A DNA stretch of 64,000 nt from Prorocentrum cordatum (Eukaryota; Sar; Dinophyceae; Prorocentrales; Prorocentraceae), in NCBI GenBank assembly GCA_963575745.1, contig CAUYUJ010007446.1, positions 1,249,816 through 1,313,815 of the forward strand, given 5' to 3'. Under the pieces are notes generated by a model that was not told the origin of the DNA, made no database searches, and worked only from the letters and a program-made list of their open reading frames with translations. Positions 43,591-57,539 of this stretch are shown here, one piece after another. Numbering within the stretch: the first letter of the stretch is position 1; every line of letters begins with the position of its first letter. The position numbers and the translations under genes are program-made.

Positions 43591-44474
43591 TACGACAGCC
43601 CTGCGGGCGATAAGGAGGTTGGGGGGGATGGAGATGAAATGCCCGCCCTGATTGACCTCCGGCCTGTCACCTTGATCTCATATCTCTTTCTTTCTGTCTT
43701 TCTCTCTCTGTCTCTCTGTCTCTCTCTCTCTCTCGCCAGCTGGATAAGATACGCAAGCCCGCCGCGGACGCCGACAACAATGAATTGATAGAATGGGTTG
43801 GGTGGATTGGATTCGATGGGATAAGATGGATTGGGTAAGATGAGATGGGTGGGTGGGAAAAAAGTGGATTGGATAAGATAACGTGGTTGGATTGGCCCGC
43901 CGCAGGCGCAGAAACACATGATTTGATGGATTGGGTTGGGTGGATTGGATTGGGTGGGATAAGATAAGATGGGACAGTATGGGTTGGATAAGATACAATG
44001 GATTGGGTTGGACATTTTGGATTGGATAAGATAAGCTGGATTGGATAAGAAAGCATGCCGCAACCGCCGAAAAACATGAATCATGAAATTAGCGACATGC
44101 GTTAGCGCCGGGACGCTCGGGACACCAGGAGCGCCCGGGACGCCGCCCGGCCCAATTGGGGCACTTCCCGGTCACCGGCGGACGGGAAACGGACTTTCGC
44201 TCCTACTGACACCCGGGACACCTGGGACACCGCCCGGCCCAACTGGGACACCCCCCAGCCACCGGCGGACGGGAACGGACTTTCGCTCCTATTTCGGCCT
44301 AGCTACAGGAGGATCACGCGCAGCTTCGCCTCGCCCGCACGCACGACACGAACGCGAAACCGAAACCGATTTCCTGGTGGGGGGACTCCGTTCCACTGCG
44401 ATCTCACCCCCCACCCTCCGATTAATAAAAATCGTGGTGCGCGAAATAATAGTAGTACTAGTAGTAGTCGTAGC

Positions 44475-44514
<40 letters not shown>

Positions 44515-44515
44515 A

Positions 44516-44575
<60 letters not shown>

Positions 44576-44597
44576 AAGTAGTAGAAGTAGAAGTAGA

Positions 44598-44631
<34 letters not shown>

Positions 44632-44644
44632 ATAATAGAAGTAA

Positions 44645-44735
<91 letters not shown>

Positions 44736-44794
44736 CGTAGTAGTAGTAGTAGTAGTAGTGGTAGTAGTGGTCGTAGTAATAGTCGTAGCACCCA
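43591..44794. repeat. Duplicated module 1: GGATTGG minisatellite, GC block, (TAG)n
   Basis: Starts CGACAGCCCTGCGGGCGATA; GGATTGGATAAGAT-type minisatellite at 43790-44050; conserved GC-rich block 44076-44430 (AAATTAGCGACATGCGTTAG ... GACGGGAACGGACTTTCGCT); (TAG)n at 44446-44790. The same order follows in module 2. Confidence 0.92.
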
Positions 44795-47285
<2,491 letters not shown>

Positions 47286-47289
47286 GTAT

Positions 47290-49040
47290 TCATCGCATTC
47301 GACTGCATCTACTATTGCTACTGCTTCTGGTATTCATACGATTTGTAATATTTCTAATCCACACTATTCTTCTTGCGCACGAAATAAAGCCACTTTCCGG
47401 CGTGCTTTCTCGAAAACCGAATGGCCACCTACGATGTTCGAATTTGTTTTTTGTGCTTTCAGGGGCGATCCCGTTCGACATATTCGCGACAGATGCGGCA
47501 GCGAACTGGGCCACTTATTGGCGCCACCAAAGAGTGGCCCACGTCACCGGGAAGTGGCCCAGTCCACTGGGAAGTGGCCTGGAACCCCCTCCCTCATCCC
47601 CTTCCCCCTTCCCCCCTCTCCCTCTCCTCCCCTCCTTCCTCCCCATGGCGGCGCGCACAAAGGGGGTTGGTGGAGAGGGGGAAGGCTTCTCAGAAGGAGG
47701 CTGCTTATCAAAAGGCGCGGGCCTTACATCTATAGAGAAGGCCCGCGCCTTCTAAAAAAAACAGGGGTGCTTCTAAGACGCCTTCCACCCCTCCCCCAAT
47801 CCCCTCTGCGCGTGGCTGATCCGCCCCCTATTTCCCGTTCTTTTCCTGCCAGCGCCGCTGGCCGCCGACTTTCGCGCTCAACGCGCCCTCGCCCGCGCGG
47901 CGCCTCCTTGGCACTCGGGTGCGAGGTCTTGTCCGGGTGCACTAGCAGCACCAACCTCGGTGCGGAGTGGGGGGAAGCAGGAGGCGGAGGCGCGCGCAAC
48001 GATGGAATGGGCAGGTGCCGTTCTCGTGTGGGAGGCCACTGGCAGCACCACCACCGGAGCGGAGTGGGGGGAATGAGGAGGCGGAGGAGGCGGAGGAGAG
48101 AGGAGGGAGGGGTGGACGAGGCAACGTGGAGCAAGGCGAGGCAATGAACCCAGAGGGCAGGCCGAAGCATCAGCAACGGGAGCGGTGCCAGATAGGACAC
48201 GAAACGTAAGAACGGACCTATGCGAAAAACCTGGATGCGGGCCCACAGTCTCGGAAAAGTCCTGCCAGGGGTGTGCTGGAAGGCGGTCGATGCCACTGTG
48301 AAGGTCCCTCATCTCTCCTTCCTCCCTGCTCCTTCCCTTTTCCTCCTTCATCCTTCCTGCCTCCCTCCTCCCTCCTGCCTCCTCCGCGACGGCCTGCATG
48401 GTTGACACCTGGGTCTGCTCAGGCTGATCCCGAGCTTCAGGTTGACAGCCGCCCCCCTCTTTCTTCCACCTAATGCTCCGACCAACTCGCCTGGGCATCG
48501 TGAAGCCTCAACACATTGCAGCACACTCACTCTATTCCGTGCATAGCCATGTCCTGTACCTGTGCAGTTGATTCAGGTGGAGATCGTGCATGTCAGCAGT
48601 AAAGCGTAATCGCATTGGTGGCTCCTCAAGTTATGATTCCTTTGCTTGCGGTGTGAATGCAGTAGGCAAGCATGGTCGTCGTTCCACCAGCTTGTGCTAC
48701 ACATTTGCCTTTCGACAACTTAGAAAGCCTAGTGGGCAAGGGCAACCATATTCTCTTGCAAGCATCAAGGTCTCAAGGTCGGTCGACCGGTTTGCGCCAC
48801 CGAAGGGAATCACGCCCCCCCGGTGGAGTTGGTCGCTGGCGTCTTCGAGCCGCTCGTTGGCGTTTGCTCCCAGTTGGCTGTAGTGCACTCTTTCATGCTC
48901 GCTAGACTGATTCACAAAATTGTGAGCAGGCAATCCCCCTCCCCCGCCCCGTATGGCCGCGGGTGGGACAGATGGACGCTGTAAGACCCCCACGAGACAA
49001 CGCGCGGCCTCTATTACGTGTTGTTGCTAGTCTGAGCTCA
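47290..49040. other. No gene called; GC-rich sequence with a hairpin
   Basis: Long frames exist on both strands (plus 47434-48147, minus 47878-48498) over C/T-rich and GGCGGA-rich stretches with no motif. A repeat of CACCACCGGAGCGGAGTGGG / AGCACCAACCTCGGTGCGGAGTG occurs at about 47950 and 48045. Confidence 0.4.
47712..47751. repeat. Perfect 14-bp stem-loop
   Basis: AAGGCGCGGGCCTT (47712-47725) and AAGGCCCGCGCCTT (47738-47751) are exact reverse complements around a 12-nt loop ACATCTATAGAG; an A run follows at 47754. It looks like a terminator but has no transcription context. Confidence 0.85.
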
Positions 49041-51500
49041 GAGTGGCGACTAGGAGGGTGAGGAGGTGGGAGTAAACAGGAGGATCCCGCCCCCTCGCCG
49101 TTGGTCCCCGAGTAGGGAGGGGGGGCGATAGGTGAACGCAGGCAACCTCCTCCTTCTCAGCTTCCTCATCATGCCTCACCTGGGGGAGGATGGGGATGAG
49201 GGGATGAGGGAGTGTGACTGGCAGCAGAGGAGAGGGATAATGGGAGAGGGGAGCGGAGAGGATCGAGAGCAGAAGGGATGAGAAAGAGAGAGGGAGAGAG
49301 AGAGAGAGATGGGCGAGGGGGAGGGGGGGACAACGGGAGGGGATCAGCGAAAGGATGAAAAAGATATAGGACATGCAGATAAGACGAGGAATGTTACGGG
49401 CAAACAGTCATACGTGAGGGTAAGTTGGGGATCTCTGCAGGCCAGTGAATCCGAAGGGAATATCGGACGCCGCGTCGTTCCAAAACGATCTGGAATTATC
49501 TGGGAGCACTGCGGAGCACTCTGGTACGACTTATTTGGAAATCGCCTAGTACCGCCTGAGAAAAGGGGTGGATGAGGGGGCGAGGAGGAAAGGGCGAGGC
49601 GGGAGGACAGAAAGGAGGAGCAACGGAGGGAGAGGAGGAGGACGAGGATGAATTCGCTGGTAACCACACTGTGGTGAGAGGAGAAGGAGGAGGAAGAGGA
49701 AGAGGAAGAGGATGACAAGGACGGGTCACGGGCCTCAAAGCGACCCAAGGACCCCACCTGCCTCCCCCCCCTCTAGAAAGCAACACAACAAACGGGTCAG
49801 AGACTTTCGGATGTCCGCGCGGATTTCGTGAGTCGGCGCTGCACCCCCCCCGCCCTCCGCCCCGCACCCCCAGGCGGCGCCTCTGGAGCTCTGGCGTCGC
49901 CGCTGGCGCGCCGGGGAGGGGGGAGCGGGGTGCGGGGGTGCAGCGGCGACCACCCCAAATCCACGCGGACCTCCAGACATGCGTGCTTGTCCGTCGTTCG
50001 GAAACTGTGGGCAGAACCATGAGGTAGGAAGGCGTTGGAAGTGGATCAGGCTTCCGCCCGCCCCCTGAACGAGGGGGGAGAGGGAAAACCGTTTGACTCT
50101 TGAAGTAGTAAGACGGCTACAGTAGATTGGGATCTGGGGATCCAGAAAATACCTTCTTTCAACGACCGTCGTGTAAACAAGTTTTTCGCTTGTAAACGGT
50201 GCGCACCTGCACCGATCCTGGCCTGGCCGATCCTGGGGCCCCAGGGCCCCGGGCGTACGCGCCTTCCTGTCCGAGCCGGGAGGGCGTCGTAAACACAGAC
50301 GGAGACATCCGATGACGTCGAATTTTTTGAGCACATGGCCCCCGAACATCTCAATCCTTCCCTGGGAACAAATGTTCATCCCAGAACATTTTTCTACGGT
50401 CACAGGGCCGGAAACGTCCCGCATATGCCGAACGTCGAAAAAACAGCATCCCGCCCTGTTGTTTGAAAACGTGAGCCATGGCCGGAGAACGTTCCTGATG
50501 ACCTATCATGGGATGCGTTCCGACTACAACTCCGATGAGGATACACCCGTGTCGATGAGGAGGCCCTGACTTGTATAAAATTACTGCGACGCCTGACTCC
50601 TCGATCATCATATTTGTGTCAATTGTTTGGCGTGCATCCCCGTTTGGGGACGCGCTAACCCGTGATAGCCAAAATCATGTCGCTCACCCTGGCCGCGCGG
50701 CATATCCCAGACCCGGGGGGATGGGGGGTCGACTCCATGATGCTCTCAAACCTGGGTCCACCAGAAAGGCATCGGAGGGGGCCGGCTGACCCTCGTGGCC
50801 GGCGACCTCCGTCTTTGGAGACCCGCCGACGTCACGAAACCGTGCGCAACAGCGTGGAACGTCTCAACCGCCGCGGCACCTCGGGAGGGAGGGAGGGGGA
50901 GAGGGAGGGGGAGGAGGGGGAGGGAGGGGGAGAGGGAGGGGGCGCGTGCGCGTATGGATCGATCCGTGAAGGCCTCGGGCCCCGAACCCCGTGGACGCCG
51001 ACCCCCGGTTGCCTGGGAGGCCCCGGCCCGCGGCGACAGGCCGTGCGGTGCACCGCGCGGGCCGTCGCCGCAAGATTTTGGGAGGCCTCCGTCGCCCAGA
51101 ATATCCTCTGGGCGGCGCGCCTGGGGCGCCTCCTCCTCCTCCTCCTCCTCCTCCTCCTCCTCCTCCTCCTCCTCCTCCTCCTCCTCCTCCTCCTCCTCCT
51201 CCTCCGCCCCAGAGGCGCCTGGGGCGCCTCTGGGGCGCCTGGGCCTCCCCCGGGAGGCCTCTGTCGCCGCCGTCTGAGGGGCATGCCTTCTCAGACGGCG
51301 GCGGGTCTTCTCAAAGCCCTCTGGAGATCTGAGAAGCCCTGTGAGGCTTCAGAGCAGGCTGAGAGAGCTCTCGGAATGCCAGATTTTTTCGGAGCCGCCT
51401 GAAAAGACTCGCCGCCTCTGCCTTTTCCCTAGGAGCGCAGCTGATCTTCGGAAAACGACCCAAGTCCCAAACCCGTGCGCCCACCCGAATCTCCACTGAC
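49041..51500. other. No gene called; low-complexity, GC-rich sequence
   Basis: Includes GAGAGGG tracts (49180-49340), GGA-rich sequence (49580-49720), G-rich GAGGGAGG near 50880-50940, and a (TCC)n tract at 51130-51204 bordered by repeated TGGGGCGCC units. Frames of 150-245 codons are motif-free. Confidence 0.45.
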
Positions 51501-51669
51501 TCACCCGACGGTGTGGTCGCCGCACCTATTGGGACTTCCGATCTGAGGCCCGCCTGGCAAAACTAGCGCTCGGAGCCGAGCTCCACCCCCCCTCGCGTGA
51601 CGCGCGCATGCGCGCTGTGCGCGCACATTCGCCGCGCCTCAGGGGTGAACTGGAACAGGAGAGGAAAAA

Positions 51670-51751
51670 CAGGAAAATGAAAGGAGGAGGAGGACGAAAA
51701 AGAGGAGGGGGAGGACGAGGACGAGGAGGAGGAGGAGGAAAAGGAGGAGGG
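51670..51751 (+). repeat. (GGA)n-rich flank of element 3
   Basis: GGAGGAGGACGA-type tract ending GGAGGAGGG immediately before the leader. Its polarity is opposite to that flanking elements 1 and 2. Confidence 0.85.
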
Positions 51752-51773
51752 TCCGTAGCCATTCTGGCTCAAG
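51752..51773 (+). other. Genomic DinoSL remnant, 5' end of element 3
   Basis: 22 nt with 21 matches to the spliced-leader consensus; the only difference is C for T within ATTTTGG (ATTCTGG). Confidence 0.92.
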
Positions 51774-51873
51774 TACGAAACCGACTCCCTGCGGCTTCGT
51801 GCTCGGCTGAAACCAAGGGGCTGGCCCGAATGATTCTGGCCAGCGGGTGGCCCATTTGTGCAACTCACAGCGC

Positions 51874-52913
51874 ATGGCTCCCCCGAGGTCCCGTTCCAGC
51901 AATGCCGCGCGGTATTGGGGCGGGCAGACATGGACATGCGCAGTCAAGAAATGCAAGTTCGCCAACAATTTCGGATGGCGGCGCACGTGCTACTGCTGTG
52001 GCGCCGACAAGCCCGTCCCTGAGGCCTCTGGATTTCGTTCAAGGGCTGACTGGGGTGCGGGCAAAGGCGCCGCCGCTGTCATGGCCGACGCGATGCTGGA
52101 GGACGAGCAGGTCCACGCCTTCCTTGCGCTCGACGATATGCGGTTTGCTGCTCTCGTGGCGCTGTTGCCCAGCCGGCAGCGTGCACGCGTCGCGGCGCAG
52201 CGGGCGGTCAAATCTGGCGACCCAGCAGCTGCCTTTAAGGAAGCCGAGCAGGAGCATGACTTCCTCAAGGCCAAGGTCGCCAAGCTGGCCAATGCACTGG
52301 ATAAGGCCAAGGACAGCCTCTCCAAGCAGGTCTTGCGCGTGACCCAGCTCCAGGCGGAGCATGGCGATATGCATGCCGAGGAGAAGGATGCCGCCAAGCG
52401 CGCCGCCGAGGCGTGCGGCCAGCTCTCACGAGGTGCTGCAGCTCCTGATGTTCCTACTGGCGCTGGAGACCACCCTCCCCCTCCTGCGCATGACCCTGCA
52501 GCTGGCCTGCGCGCGCAGCTCGTGTCGCTCAGCTGCGAAGCATCGGTGCTGGCGGACTTCGACGAGCTCATCGCGGCTAGTGGCACGGTGGTTGCACAGA
52601 GACAGCAGGTGGCGCAGGACGTCAAGGCCCCGTCCGATGTTGTGATGCTGCTGGTGACCATCGTGGCGGTGCTGTCATCAACCTCAAGCCTGGCAACAGC
52701 GCGAAGATGGCTGACCTCTCCTTCTCCGACCTCGACGGTGACTGGATCGACCAGCTCGTCAACGACACAAGAGGAGGCGATGAAACTGACGACGCCTCTG
52801 AGGCCAAGTGGGGCATCACTCGGCAGGCTGTTCAGGCCGCGCTTGAGGAAGCCAGTGGGCGTGCCAAGGAGGCGCGCTGCAGTACCACCGACCCACCAAA
52901 GTCGCATCTTTAG
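51874..52913 (+). pseudogene. Element 3 ORF1: RanBP2 finger plus coiled coil, frameshifted
   Basis: Start taken at 51874 (MAPPRSRSSNAARYWGG); an upstream in-frame ATG at 51847 is also possible. WTCAVKKCKFANN then RRTCYCCG gives W-x-C-x4-C-x3-N...C-x2-C, the clearest RanBP2-type finger of the three elements. Coiled coil about 52230-52430 (AEQEHDFLKAKVAKLANAL). The frame changes near 52640-52700; the C-terminal part, MADLSFSDLDGDWIDQLVND and then ALEEASGRAKEA, ends at 52911-52913. Likely the nucleic-acid-binding protein of the element. Confidence 0.75.
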
Positions 52914-55900
52914 CCTGAGTGAGGAGTCTCGGGCACGGCCCCTACGTTTCTGGACATATATCACCTGCAGTGTCACGGATCGTGCCGGGCTTGATATTTT
53001 CCTCTCCTCCCCTCACTCCCAGCGGGCTGGCGTTCTTGCTGTTCAGGAAACTCATATCGTCGAGACTTGCGCACAGGAGGCTGCGCTACGAGCACAGGGT
53101 CGACGAGCCCACCTCTTCTCTGCTATCCCTACAGGGCGTGGGGGTACCTCTGGAGGCCTCGCGCTTGCTACTTCCGATCACGTGGGTTATCCAGGGTAGA
53201 GGGCTACTCGGATGTGTTGGTGCCTGGTTGTGTTGGATTGTTGCATCTTGGAGGCGTTCTACCTGGGGGAGTTTTAGTGGCCAACATCCATTTGCATCAT
53301 CATGTTGGTCTTTCCCCGAAAATCTCGAAGATCCTGTGTGACCTGGGGGCCCAGTTAAAGCTATGTTGTTGCCTTTTATTCTGATGGGTGACTTTAATCT
53401 GGCGCCAGATGCGCTAAGACTACAGCGGCTGGGTCTCCGTGCTCGACGCTGTCATCGTGGCCACAAAAAACAAAGGACGTGCCGCCCCACTGATCGAGTT
53501 ATTCACTATTACGTCGTCAGCCGCGAGCTCGCAGCTGGAACCCATGCGGCTGTGCCTGACGACGTGGCCACGGCGCCGCACTACCCTGTCCAGCTCGCGC
53601 TGGCTTGCACGGAGGGCTCGCATCGTGCCAGGGCTGCGAAGGTTCCGGCGCGTTTCCCGACTGAGGTCCCCGCGGGTCCCAGGAATCGGCCCGCGGAGGG
53701 CTGGTGGGGCCAAGTGGGCGTGGACGCGCAATCTGAGGACATCACGGCGTCGCGGAAGTCCTTTGTCCAGGCTGCGGAGCTCGAGTTTCTCGAGGTTTAC
53801 CAGATTGGTTGCTCCGAGCTATTTGGGGAGAGGACCCCAGATCGAGTTTTCCTGGAGCAAGCCTGGACGACCTGGACCGCCTGCTTTCCCGAGGGTTAGC
53901 TCTGTGGCCACCTGGTGGCGCTCCGTTGGGGCGTTGTTTTCGGAGTTAGCAGAGCCGTGCAGTTCTTCCAGGGCGTTGCAGCTCTGTAGGGCAGCCCGTC
54001 GTCCTCGGGGATCGAAGCACGCGTCGAGCCAATATGCCGTCTGCTTCTGTCGCATGCTCGACTTGCTCACGCGCCCTGACATGCTCTACTCCCTCGCTGC
54101 CTGTCTGTCTACACTTGCGCGTCAGCATGCTGCTCTGCTATGTCGTGAGCGCGCCGTGCATGAGAAGGCGGGCTGGGAGCAGTGGGTCAAGAAACATTCA
54201 GTGAACGGACCGGTGGCACTTGTTCGATACGTGCATCTTCCTGTTGCATGGCTATCTTCCTCTGTTGTGCAGCGCATGCCCGCCAGCGGCATGCAGAAGA
54301 TACCTGTGCTCGTGGCCGAGTGGAACCAATGGTGGCGGGTCGGAGCCAAAGGCCCTCCCCTCCAATGGCCCGAAGACCTCGGCGAACGACCCGCCCCCGA
54401 CCCTGGGCCACCTGAAAGGGTCCTGGGCGCGTTCCCTGCGGGGGCGGGATGTGGGCTTGACCAGCTGCCGTCAAGACAACTTCTGAGGCCCCCTGACGAA
54501 GCGCTCGAGATTTTCTGCCGGCTCATCTCAGCGATTGAGCACCGGGTCACCTGGCCGCCTATGACTACCGCCGGAATGTGGTTCATTCTAAAACGGCTCG
54601 GCGGAGTGCGCCCGCTGGCTTACTCTATTGTCTCTGTCGCGTGCAATCGCGCATCAGGCGCGACCTCCTTCGGCAGCGGCAAAACAGTAACTATCGATAC
54701 TTCTGGTGGGCCATTCGTGGGAAATCATAGGACTTCTCGGTTTGGCTGCAGGCGGGGTGGGCTGAGTGCCGTGCTGATTCGGCCAGTGATGCGGCCGCCC
54801 TCCTCCCCCCTCGTCAAGGCAGCTATCAGGGCGCGCCTTCCTCTTTGGCAGCTGAAGCGGCTCGTGCAGGCATATCGCGCGCCGCGCGCCATCGAGCTGA
54901 CCGGCCTCTGCAGCGAGCCCATCCTGGTCGATCGGACCATTGTGCCTGGCTGCCTTTTTGCGACTTGCCTTCTTCAGCTCATGTTGTGGGGCCTCCTCGA
55001 TGAGGTTCGCAGAGAATATCCCGCGGTACTTATTGCGGCATGTCTTGATGATGTTGGGCTGCAGAGGCGTTGCGCTGCTGCGCGTGTTATTGATGATGTA
55101 TCTAGGGCTGGTGTATTGCGTGAACATGAGCTGAGGCGGGTCGACCTTGTCATCGCCCTTGGTAAACCAGAGCGCTGGCCAGCACCCCAGCCATTCAGCG
55201 CCCCCTGCAGTCCAGGCTTGTAGCCATCAAAGCTCCCGGGGTACATTCGGAGCGCAACGTCGGGGGTGGATTTTTCAACTGGAAGAACGGCGAGGCGCCG
55301 CGCGCGTGCTGCACGCATACTGGTGGCAAAGGCGAAGCTCGAGCGCATGATGCACTTGCAAGTGGCGCATGCACGCAGGAAGACGCGGTATCACATGGCG
55401 CGCGCATCGAATCGAGACCGCGGTCACATTTGGCCCGGCTGTTCAGGGTACTAGCGTGGGGGAGCTTGGGACTCTCCGTGCTATGGCTGCTGCGTCTCGT
55501 GGGGCTAAGGCTGCTGGCAGATCCAGAACGCTGGCCTTGCTCCTCGCGCCGGGCCACACTTTCGACCCCATCAATCGTGCCACCTTGGAGCCTGTCAAGG
55601 CCATCATGCACGTGCTCTGGAGGGCCCTCATGCCCATCGAGACCCTCGAGAGAGGTTTAGCTGCTGCAGCCGCTCGCCTGGGGCCCCACAGCTCCCCCTG
55701 GCAGGCCATCAAAGGGCCCTTCTCCGCGCTCTGGGCCTCCCTCAATCGGGTGGGTATTGATGCTTGCTGTTTGCTTTCCTGGAAATTCTCGAATGGCCGG
55801 GTGATCGGCCCCGCCCAGCTGCGCCCCAGGTCCGTTCAGGCGCTGGTCGAGAGGGCCATCGTCTCCTGGCAGATGCAAAGGGTTTCCGGGCATTTCGAGG

Positions 55901-57260
55901 TTCCTGAGTTTCTCGAAGGCATCTGGATCGAACCGTTGCGTTCGGTTCATACTTCCAGGCTGCTGTCGGCCCAAGAGGCTGCCCACCTTCGGTCGGCGGT
56001 TATCGGGGCCCTGCGGCCTCGGGCCAGACAGTTCGAGCACGGCTGGAGCCGGGGCCCTCTCTGTATGGTATATGAATCCTTTCCGGGCGCGCCCGCCCAC
56101 GGGCACGCGGAGCGAAAGCATGTCTCCGACCTTGTCGCGCCCGCGCCGCCGCTCGCGAGCGTCGTTGCAGACGAGGCCAAGGGCGACGAGCTGTCTGACG
56201 TATTCCTCGAGCGACTTGTGCTTGCCGAGCCAGCTGCGCCGCCCGATCTGACCCACTGCCCAATGCAGCCCTGCCTCCAGTGGCAAGGAAGCCCCATGAA
56301 ATTCACTGGGGACATCTTCGTGGACGGGTCCTGCTTCGAGGAGCTGCCGCCTTATCCAGCGTCAGGCTTTGCAGCTGTTGCGCTGCGTCCGCAGGCTGAT
56401 ATTGGGGCGCGTGCCGTTGCGGAATTCGTTCCAGGGCCGCATCAGGACATTGACGGAACCGAGCAGTTTGCATTGTGCATGCCGCCGCGCTGCTCCCAGA
56501 TGGATGGCTTCTGCGAGCAGAGGCGTTGCGTCGACCTCTTCCGCCTCCGCGTCCGCCCGCTCGAGCTCGCTGCCACCCTGGCCCTCGCCAAACACGCTGG
56601 CCGCGCGTCTCGCGGGCGTTCGCGTGCTCAACGCGGGCAGCATGCAGCGCGGAGCGGGTGCGCTCTGCAGCCCTGCGCCTGTTCTTCAGCAGGAGGCGGG
56701 CGGGCGCCTGCGATCGCTGGGCCGCGGCGCAAAATCGCGCGGCGGCCTGGCCCGCCGAGCAATCGCCTGGCGACCCCGTGCCGCGCGCGAAGATCGGGCG
56801 GCAGGCGCGCGGCGTTAGGTGGCGTCGGCGGCGCTTGCGCGCGCTCGCGCGGACCCCTCCCCCGCCCCGCTTTCGGCCGCACGCTTTTTCTGCAATTCTT
56901 CAGGGGGCCAGGCTTGCCGGCGTTGCAGTGGGGGCGCGCCGCGCCCTCCCACTCAGGGGAAGCATGCTTTGCGACATTTCCGGCGCTGTGCCCCTGCTGC
57001 TCGGTCGAGACGTGGCCTGGCTGAGAAAGACCCGTGGCGCGAATGGGCCCACCGTGGGAAATCATGGCGCGCGAACGCCGCCGTGCGCGCGCGATCCTCA
57101 GCACCCGCCGCAGGGCGACATCGCGCATCGCAGACGTGCGGGCGACTATCTGCGGCAGATCGATCGGGCGGGTCGCAACAATCATCGTCGATCTGCAACT
57201 GCCCGCGGCAGACCGACTGGCAGACTGCAGAAGGGGCGCGCTCTCGTGATCGCGACTGAC
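52914..57260 (+). pseudogene. Element 3 ORF2: endonuclease, RT, RNase H; many frameshifts
   Basis: Endonuclease starts FWTYITCS and GVLAVQETHI (Glu at 53047), stops at 53197-53199, continues in a second frame (VLVPGCVGLLHLGG), then a third with LMGDFNLAP and RVIHYYVVS, where His replaces the usual Asp of the S-x-I-D-Y motif. From 53900 the RT region is in the 53439-55223 frame: LRRPPDEA-like spacer, MWFILKRLGGVRPLAYS, RTIVPGCLFAT (motif B) and ACLDDVG (55038-55055), where Cys takes the place of Tyr in the Y-x-D-D motif. From 55369 another frame carries the thumb region and RNase H start IFVDGSC (Asp at 56323) and GTEQFAL. Later RNase H and the C-terminal Cys/His module (ACRRCSG) are only hinted at. 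Clearly dead. Confidence 0.78.
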
Positions 57261-57539
57261 GAGGCGAGCGCGCGATCGTCGTGGCCGATGCACATAGCCA
57301 GAACCTCGGCGTACATGCACTGGTGGATGGTAACGTCGTCGGGCGCGGGATCGTTCGACAACCGCAGGTTGCCGTGGAAGCCAGGGGCGCAGCATGGGTC
57401 GTCGCTGTCCCATTTTCAATGGTCGCGGGCCACGCGCGCACGTTGACCCGATCCTGGAACAAATATTAGCCTGGCGGAGGACCCAACCATATGCAGTTGT
57501 AGGTACTTCGTTGTGCGCACCGCATTCGGAAATGCTGCC

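Larger units (their letters stand above)
51752..57470 (+). mobile_element. LINE element 3, decayed
   Basis: About 5.7 kb beginning with the DinoSL. ORF1 and ORF2 domain order equals that of elements 1 and 2, but many frameshifts separate the parts and the 3' third is barely legible. The 3' boundary is uncertain: sequence passes into the 90-bp minisatellite array after AATATTAGCCTGGCGGAGGA near 57480. Confidence 0.85.

Noticed and set aside
47712-47760. Bacterial-type intrinsic terminator
   Set aside because: Hairpin plus A/T run looks right, but there is no bacterial gene context and all other evidence is dinoflagellate nuclear.
50780-51300. Possible endonuclease relic (LVAGDLRLW) in the frame 50795-51277
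   Set aside because: A three-residue similarity to GDxN motifs without any other block; the rest is G-rich and TCC-driven.
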